DNA of 64,000 bases from the NCBI GenBank assembly GCA_963580455.1, contig OY756957.1, positions 30,348,501 through 30,412,500 of the forward strand, read 5' to 3'. The position numbers and the translations under genes are program-made. This stretch comes from Euonymus europaeus. Its lineage: Eukaryota > Streptophyta > Magnoliopsida > Celastrales > Celastraceae. The stretch's first letter is position 1. The number at the start of each line of letters is the position of its first letter. The notes under the pieces were generated by a model. That model had not been told where the DNA came from and made no database searches. It saw only the letters and a list, made by a program, of their open reading frames with translations. This document shows, one piece after another, positions 57,027 to 64,000 of the stretch.

Positions 57027-58781
57027 ATGGGGAGGCTGTATATTGAGAATCTGAGCGGACCAAAGATCTTCAGGTGCAGGTATTGCAAGGTGGATTCAGC
57101 CTCCCACGACGACATCGTTTCCAAGCAATTCCAGGGCCGCTATGGCAGAGCTTACCTCTTCCGGGCGGCGTATGTCCCCATTTCTCCTCTCTCATCAATT
57201 CCATTCATTTCAATGTTTAACTTCTATTTTAAGGAAAAAGTTATGTACTTTAAGACTTTTCTTTCTCCCAATTTACATGGGTAGGCATTGGATTTTCAAA
57301 TGGAGATTGATCGGGTGCAATTTGATTCTACTTGGTTTAGGAATTATTTGTTGCAATGGCCTCTTGATGCTTTAGAGTCTAGAGATTATTTGGATACATT
57401 ATTGTATCGTGGACCCCATACATATGTCTTGTGATTAAACAAATTGGTATTTACATGGAAGGAAGTAAATATTGTCAGGGTTGGCCAATGATTGGGAATC
57501 TGATTCAGAGAATCTCGATCTGCTGATTCACTGTTCACATGTTAGTTCTTGAGTGATTATTGAGATGGGAACTGTATGTTTTGTTTTATTAAGAATTGAA
57601 TTAGTGGTATTATTGATGTTGGCATCTAATAACAAAACCGAACAAGATGAGCTGTTTTATGCATGTTCCATGTGAGAAACTTGATGCTGCAGAGACGAGT
57701 TGGATTTCAAAAGTAGCCCTTAGTTTCTAATGTGCAATAATTACATGTAAATTATGCAGAGTGGTTGGTTTGTTTAACTACAGAGTTGTTATTGGACACA
57801 GTTCAGATACGGTAATACATTTTCAACCATGACTTGGTAATAAGATGATCTGACTTCACTGCATTGCCATCTAATATCTATGTATGTTTTCCTATCTGTA
57901 AAGGAGCCAAGTAGCCAACAGATTACGTTATGTTGACTTGTTAGACCTCGCTCTCTGCTCATTATTATGTGATTTATGTTTTTGTCTCTGGAAAGTCTTT
58001 CATCAGCTATGTTTCCTTGTAGTGAACAGTTTATTGGAGTTTCGCTCAAATTTTCAGGGTTAATATATCTCTGGGGCCGACTGAAGAGAGGCACCTTCTG
58101 AGCGGATTGCATACTGTGAATGACATTTATTGTAGCTCTTGCCAGCAGATCCTGGGTTGGCGATATGTGAGTCAGAGATTATTTTACTGTGCTGTATTTT
58201 GCATGAGTTGGTGTTCCTATACATCGATGAATTGGATATTGCTATCTGAACTCACCATGTCTTACTCATTTAGAGTCGATATGCAATAGTTTGCCTAATC
58301 TATTTGATAAGATGTGGCTAAAAGCCTAAAACCCTTTTGAATTTATATTTTCACATGTTTTTAACAATTGAACTATCACTCCTCGACGAGATAACTGAAG
58401 CAAAGTGCATTCTTGATTGAAGCCAATAAAAAAGGCATAGTTTGAAGGGTTCTACTTTTTTTCTTCCAATGTGGTTGATTGAATGATTATTGCAACATTG
58501 CATGTTAAAGTACGGTGAGTGCATCGAGTGTTAGCAGAAAAGAAAATACTGAATGGTCAGTTAATTTGTAAGTACCTTTTTCAGTAATGATCGAACTAAT
58601 CAACTTGAGAGTTTAGTTTATAGCCTACATCAGTGTGCTTCAGATTGCTTGAATTTTTCTCTCATCTAACTTCTTTTCTGTATACCAATGTGGATAGGAG
58701 AAAGCTTTTGAAGAGAGCCAAAAGTATAAAGAAGGACTCTACATCCTCGAAAAAGAACGGATGTTGAAGGAGGGCTGGTGA
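57027..58781 (+). CDS. Yippee-like zinc-binding protein
   Basis: Three exons: 57027-57169, 58058-58166, 58698-58781 (336 bp, 111 aa, usual length). Yippee proteins are small, highly conserved zinc-binding folds shared by all eukaryotes; plant members are largely uncharacterised and some animal members act in CTLH-type ubiquitin ligases or at spindles. The two CxxC zinc ligands are seen (FRCRYCK and YCSSCQQ), with [31 protein letters not shown] and [17 protein letters not shown] between and after. The N-terminus [20 protein letters not shown] is family-typical. Confidence 0.95.
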
Positions 58782-58899
58782 TACTTTGGATATGTAATAC
58801 ATTGAAGAAGCATAACATATTGGCATCCATTTCAGCACCAAGCATGTATTTAGTATAAAATGTAAGCCACACTGAAAGTGTTGCACCGACTGCGCCTTT

Positions 58900-60500
58900 G
58901 CTGGGATTTTAGAACATCAAATTTCTGAACAAAATTTATGTACTTTTTTTTTCCCATTGCACTAATGTTTTGTGGGTGAACTGGCGAAGTTGCCTTGTAT
59001 GGAGTTATATTAGTAGAGTTCATATGTTTGCCTGGCAATGTTGGGATATGTTTCAAGGGCATTTGCAATATACTCATGGATTATGTTTTATTTTTCTGAA
59101 CGACACGATATTCCTCATTTTTTTAACCAAGAATGATAGCAGACAAGTCTATCATTTGGATTTTGGATAATTGACATTAATTTAAACTCGGGTTGTCAAG
59201 TTTGTATATTAGAGTAAATTGAGTCAAAACTCACATGTATTCGTTAAACTGCAGGTGATAAAACCTCCCATTTATATGTAGCAATATGCATTATGAACTT
59301 GGAAATGTTCTTCAATTGAATCCTATGGCTGATAACAATGCTTGAACGATGCTGGTGGTGACAACATGTAGGGTTCAAATTGAGCAAACCAGTAATAGTG
59401 TCTTAGAAGTATCTCTACATCAACAAGGGAATACACAGTTCATTCTAAAGGGAATGACCAGCCAACAATAAGATTCCTCTTTTTGGGAATTGAAGTAGAT
59501 AGTGTCAGGTGAAAGTGACTTCAAAGCTTGTAGATGACCTACGAGTATGTACGCTTTGGATAAGAGGCCAAAATGACCACACATTCAAAGAATTGAGAGA
59601 TTCACCTATGAATGAATGAATTCATGCTGATATAGACCCTGATTGAACTCATTCCAAGACTGTATTTGCCCCATTATGCTTCAAGTTCAAGCAAATCAGT
59701 AAGTCTCAGACTCAGTGGGACAAGCTTTAACTGATGCTTTCCTTTTCAATGGGGCTCTTTCATCATCACTGTTCTTGAGTAAATGCCCTCCTAGTAGCAC
59801 CGGCACACGCGGAATCCCATGGGAATCAGCAAGGACCACCTTGCAAGGCTTTATAATCCTGGGTGACTGATAGCGAAGTAGTACCACGAGGGAAGGGTGA
59901 AAAGAACACCAAATCTTACGGAACAAGCATTTCTAGGTTTAAACTATTTAGACACTCTACAAGAACAAGTTTCATATTGTGGCAACTGGCAAGCCAGCAA
60001 ATTATAAAATGCAAGCAGCTTTACATCAAAACCTGTTTCTGACTTGACACAATTAAAGAAGGAGAATAAAAGAACAAGAAAGCTTTCAAATAAATCCAGC
60101 AACTTTGCTAGTTATCATAGCCAATAGAAAATATATAAATCAAATTAACCGAAAAAAAAAGGTCTGATCTCTTAATGTAGTTGCCGAGCCAGCAGATATG
60201 CATAATACAATTGTTGTTGTATACCCCACAATCACTAATTTTACACCATAGTAAAATCCCAAGAAAGAAAATCTACAATGTAGAAAAGGGAAAAGGAACA
60301 AGAAAAAACCTTAAAGCTCAAGCTTGCACTGAATTCATTGTAGTTGCTCTCTATGACAAATTCTTCAAAACATATGAACTTAATCAATGGATTAACTCTA
60401 ATGGTATTTTCATATAACCTGAATTATCTCAACAACGAAAAATGTACGAAACTCGGCTTCACCCAGCACTTAACATATAATAACCATTTTCAAATCCACG
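58900..60500. other. Intergenic with one weak minus-strand frame
   Basis: Mostly featureless AT-rich DNA. The minus-strand frame 59926-59696 (ending TESETY) has SPRIIKPCKVVLADSHGIPRV and a basic tail. It looks more protein-like than its surroundings, but I do not recognise it; it may be a gene relic or a last exon. Confidence 0.35.
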
Positions 60501-60512
60501 CCGTTGTCTTTA

Positions 60513-62710
60513 CTAAGCAGCAATACCTGGAGCAAACAACGTCAACCAACATGTAAGTACCACAAAGAAGCTTTCATAGATTATTTGCTTACAAGAAAGA
60601 ATAATTTCATTTCCACATTAGTCTGTTTTAAGTTAGCATCCAGTTGGCAGGGCAGCAAATCCAGAAATAACTGAGAATGTGGCAAGTGTAATGAACATGT
60701 GATCTTTGATAGAGGTTGGCAAGAACATATTTGAAACAACAGTCAGCCCAAGTGGCCTACTTTCAGATGGTCAATTTGCATATGACATCAATCCATGTCT
60801 AGCAGTTAGAACAACGAGATCATAGAAAAGAGAAGGCATCGTACCTCTATGTGATTGTCTATTTGCAACACCATAACCGCCAACATAGCCAGCAGAATTC
60901 TTAGTTACATTTCCAAGCCCAAAACCAAATGAGCCAGTCCTTTCGAGCTCCGAAGGCAAGGATTGCCAAGTGGAATCCCCATAAAATGAACCATCGCCAT
61001 AATGTTCAGCGTACACTCCATCATAGCCACCGTTCCTTCCAGCATGAGATGATGTTGGTGCAACACTTGTCCCACCATTCTTTCCATGATGTGCTCCTCC
61101 TAAATCGATGCTGACATCTCCATTGCCATAACCTAGACTGCCACTAGCATAGGCTGAGCCAGCATGTCCACTAGGTGCTGAATTAAGAGAAGAACCCCAA
61201 AGTGTTCCAATACTGTCAATAGATCCCATTGCAGAATTCCCAATACCAGAGCCTATAAAACCAGTAGAATTTGCAGAGCTTGTAAGATAACTAAAACCAC
61301 TGTCTTCCCACAAACTTCGACCTGTTAAATTCACCATAGAATTATTTCCTTCATTGCCCCCATTATTCCCAATGGGACTACTAGTGAACCTTTTTTGTCT
61401 TCCAAAGTTGAGGTTAGAGTTATGCCCATAATTTGTGCTTAAAGCTGGCTCAAAATTTAGTCCCATTCCATAACTGGGACCAAATGGAGTAAACCCACTT
61501 CGACCAACAGTAACTGGACTAAATCTATCATCAGTTCTAGCTCCATATCCTCCAATGAGATTTGGATTGTATCCTTGAGCGTGATCATTAAAGGAGCTAC
61601 TGAATCTGCCAAGACCGTGGTTGTTTCCACTCAGAGGGCTCCGGTTTGGCACTGGAGAAAGTTCTTTAGGAACAGCGCGCTTGACCTCAACCATCTTGCC
61701 ATTGAGTTCATGGAAGGTTTTGTACAATACCCTATCCACTGCTACCTCTGAATCATAAGTAATGAATCCAAATCCTCTTGGTCTTTGAGTGTTGTGATCA
61801 TACATCACTACAACATCTTTAATCATTCCAAATTGATCGAAGTACTTCTTAAAGTCATTCTCTGTGACTGAGGATGCTAAACCTCCCACAAATATCTTCT
61901 TTGTGCGGACAAGACCAGGTGACCCGTGAATGCTGTTATTATTTCTATTCAGGTTGTTCTGGTAATCTCTAGGAACAGCTTTTTTTGCCTCTACCTGAGA
62001 ATGAAAAGCCAGATAATTGCAAAGTGGAATCTAAATAAATTCATTTGTTTGCCACATCCAAATGATGAATTCAAAACAAAAAATTAAGCTAAAACAGCAA
62101 AGGATCACCTACTAAGCTAATAGAAAGGAAACTAATTAAAGTTGCCACGTGCCAACGAAAGTGCTTTGATGATTTTGACACTGCAGTCATCTATTTCTCA
62201 GGAGCTTCTGGAGCATATGAGTCCTCTTACTTGACAATGATTTATATATGTTCAATAAGACTTCATCGACTAGAGTAAAACAAGACAGAAAATGCAAGCT
62301 TTGCTCAAGTGCTAGACTGCAAATCAAAATGTGTTGGTTTAGTATCATTTTATACAGCTCCAAAGCTTATTTTCTTCATAGGTGATTGGAACAAACTCTA
62401 TGGCCAAAATTATGGAATAGTAGTCTCTAGTTCATAGTGTTCCTCCAAATTTGAAACATAAAAAAGGATTACAGATGAACAAACTTACCGTTCTACCATC
62501 TATTAAATGCTTTGCCATCACAACTCTCTCCGCAACAGCAGGATCAGCAAAAACAACAAACCCAAAGCCACGGCCACGGCCCGTGGCCCGATCCTTCATA
62601 ATCACAGCCTCCAAAACTTCCCCAAAATTTTGAAAATACCCTCTCAGCCGGTCTTCGTTTGTGTCCCAAGATACACCACCAATAAACAGCTTCCCAAGCT
62701 CCATTTCCAT
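60513..62710 (-). CDS. Two-RRM hnRNP-like RNA-binding protein
   Basis: Three coding exons on the minus strand: 62710-62489, 61994-60845, 60526-60513 (1,386 bp, 461 aa). It resembles plant heterogeneous nuclear ribonucleoprotein 1-like (RBP1/Musashi-type) proteins that bind mRNA in nucleus and cytoplasm. RRM1 spans ~6-77 (RNP2 KLFIGG, RNP1 GRGFGFVVF) and RRM2 ~108-182 (RNP2 KIFVGGL, RNP1 PRGFGFITY). A long Gly/Ser/Asn-rich low-complexity tail follows (GNNGGNEGNNS, GSGIGNSAMGS), probably disordered. The last coding exon is 14 bases and encodes the end of RGIAA, a conserved C-terminus. Without that splice, translation runs to MSYAN at 60771. The start at 62710 follows the family (MExxLGKLFIGG). 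Confidence 0.95.
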
Positions 62711-63600
62711 CCTTTGAAACACAGGAAAGAAAATAAATTCCGTCAAAAGAATTCCCAACCATAAATACCAGAATAAGTTAACATAACCATAATCATCTAA
62801 TCAAAAACTTATGTTCGTTCTTATCTACAACACCCGGATAAATGGATCTAAATTATAGGACAAGATTAGACGCAAACAGAACAAAGCACAGTCCAATATT
62901 CCTGGTCCTGATCATTCAAACAATATAGTATTCAATATAATATCCAGAAATAGCATCCAGCTATGAACACCATAATGTAGATTACTCAAAGGGAATTGTA
63001 CCTCGTAAAAGGAATCAAACAAAGCTTGGATATTTATCTGTATACGAGAACGACAATCCTGGATTCAATATAACAGGACTATTCACTGATCAAATTCCGA
63101 TCGACCCACAATCCAGGATTCCAGAAAATCAAAGAGAGAGACCAAAATCAACAAGAAACGAGTGAAAAATCCAAAACCCAGATATCATACAGCAAACACT
63201 ACAAAGCCAATCTTTTTTGACAGTAGTTTTACCAAATAGAAATAACCCAGCCCGGAATACGAGAGATTTTAAGATCTAAGAGGAGGCATGATAAGAAAAA
63301 GAGAGCAAAAAAAAGGGCCCTCCTTTTTATGCTCCTTCTTTGCTCTCTCGCAACAACTCTATTGATTCAGTTGGATATATTCGTATATATACTAATGTAA
63401 AGAGCGGATTTTATTTGTATATCAATGGAGAGGAAGAGACGAGTATGAGGAAATGGGTGAGCATCAAAAGTTGGACAGAGATATATATACTTTGTTTATA
63501 TATAGAGAGTTAGAGACAATGAAAGAGAGAACAAGAGAGAGGTTTGGCTATCCTCTCGTGTAAGAAAGTTACAAGGAGACGGTGGAAGATGGTGACTTTC
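62711..63600 (-). promoter_or_regulatory. Leader and promoter of the RRM gene
   Basis: The minus-strand upstream region is CT-rich near 63480-63545 (plus-strand GAGAGAACAAGAGAGAGG), likely leader or proximal promoter. A leader intron ending just before the ATG (TTTCAAAGG) is possible. The exact start is not determinable. Confidence 0.4.
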
Positions 63601-64000
63601 CAAGTTTGGAGCTTTTATTTAAAATTAAAAAATGCCAACTTTTTTATTCTAATAGAATTTTAATTAATGTGATTTGCTTCCAAAACTTCTGTTATTTTTA
63701 CTTATCAATTTTCCATTTAAGTGAGGATTTGGCAATCACATCCTTCTAATTTTCCCTTTCCCTTTCCCTTGACAATGCATCACCAAAAATGGCTTTATCT
63801 ACATCTTTAAATATAAAATTCAAAAAATAAAGTTGGAGATGTGTGAAAGACAGTAGGGATTGCTTGTCATCCCACTCATCCAACGAATACAACCAGGTAG
63901 ATGCAGCAACATGAAACATTTGGCATGCAGTGCACATGCATGACGTCTTACAGGCATCCATAGCTTCATCACTTCTTTATTGATTATATATAATAAAATA
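63600..64000. other. Intergenic to window end
   Basis: AT-rich, no supported gene. The minus-strand frame 63961-63746 has no recognisable content. Confidence 0.45.

Overview
The window looks like nuclear DNA of a eudicot plant. Evidence is the multi-exon genes with short AT-rich GT-AG introns, the plant-specific families (VTC4-type IMPase, RABA5a, UPL5, phytocystatin, plant SWIB and EMC3 proteins), and AT-rich intergenic DNA carrying plant-type MITEs, a SINE and a MULE. I cannot name the species. No bacterial, organellar or viral gene was seen.

Layout. 0.7-2.5 kb: RhoGDI (minus). 4.8-7.7 kb: DEK_C plus two-SWIB protein (plus). 8.8-10.2 kb: NTF2-like membrane protein (minus). 10.4-10.9 kb: two tandem-repeat blocks in the divergent promoter space. 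11.2-13.6 kb: EMC3 (plus), with a SINE in its last intron. 15.7-16.4 kb: Glu/Ala-rich acidic protein (plus). 17.5-23.4 kb: HECT E3 ligase UPL5 (minus). 25.0-26.2 kb: decayed F-box gene (plus). 27.9-28.2 kb: phytocystatin (plus). 29.8-33.9 kb: Mo25/CAB39 (plus). 34.7-37.8 kb: VTC4-type inositol/L-galactose-1-phosphate phosphatase (plus). 38.2-39.8 kb: cytochrome b561/DOMON protein (minus). 41.6-43.7 kb: MITE cluster. 44.4-45.9 kb: armadillo-repeat protein (plus). 48.9-53.1 kb: a Mutator-like element with TIRs and a 9-bp TSD that carries FAR1-like and Ulp1-like coding remnants. 55.2-56.4 kb: RABA5a GTPase (plus). 57.0-58.8 kb: Yippee-like protein (plus). 60.5-62.7 kb: two-RRM hnRNP-like protein (minus).

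Exon models were built by hand from splice signals and family knowledge. Every reported model gives a CDS length divisible by three with no internal stop. The genes are unrelated housekeeping and regulatory genes; no operon or biosynthetic cluster is present. Functional themes are small-GTPase control (RhoGDI, RABA5a), protein quality control (EMC3, UPL5, cystatin), redox/ascorbate metabolism (VTC4, cyt b561) and RNA/chromatin (RRM, SWIB).

The least ordinary part is the 48.9-53.1 kb MULE. It has degenerate ~60-bp TIRs, internal 160-bp and 402-bp tandem duplications, an Ulp1-type protease C-terminus and many short CAATGTAAT-like words. Two precisely bounded MITEs, a SINE with its target duplication, and two GC-AG introns are the other most checkable observations.
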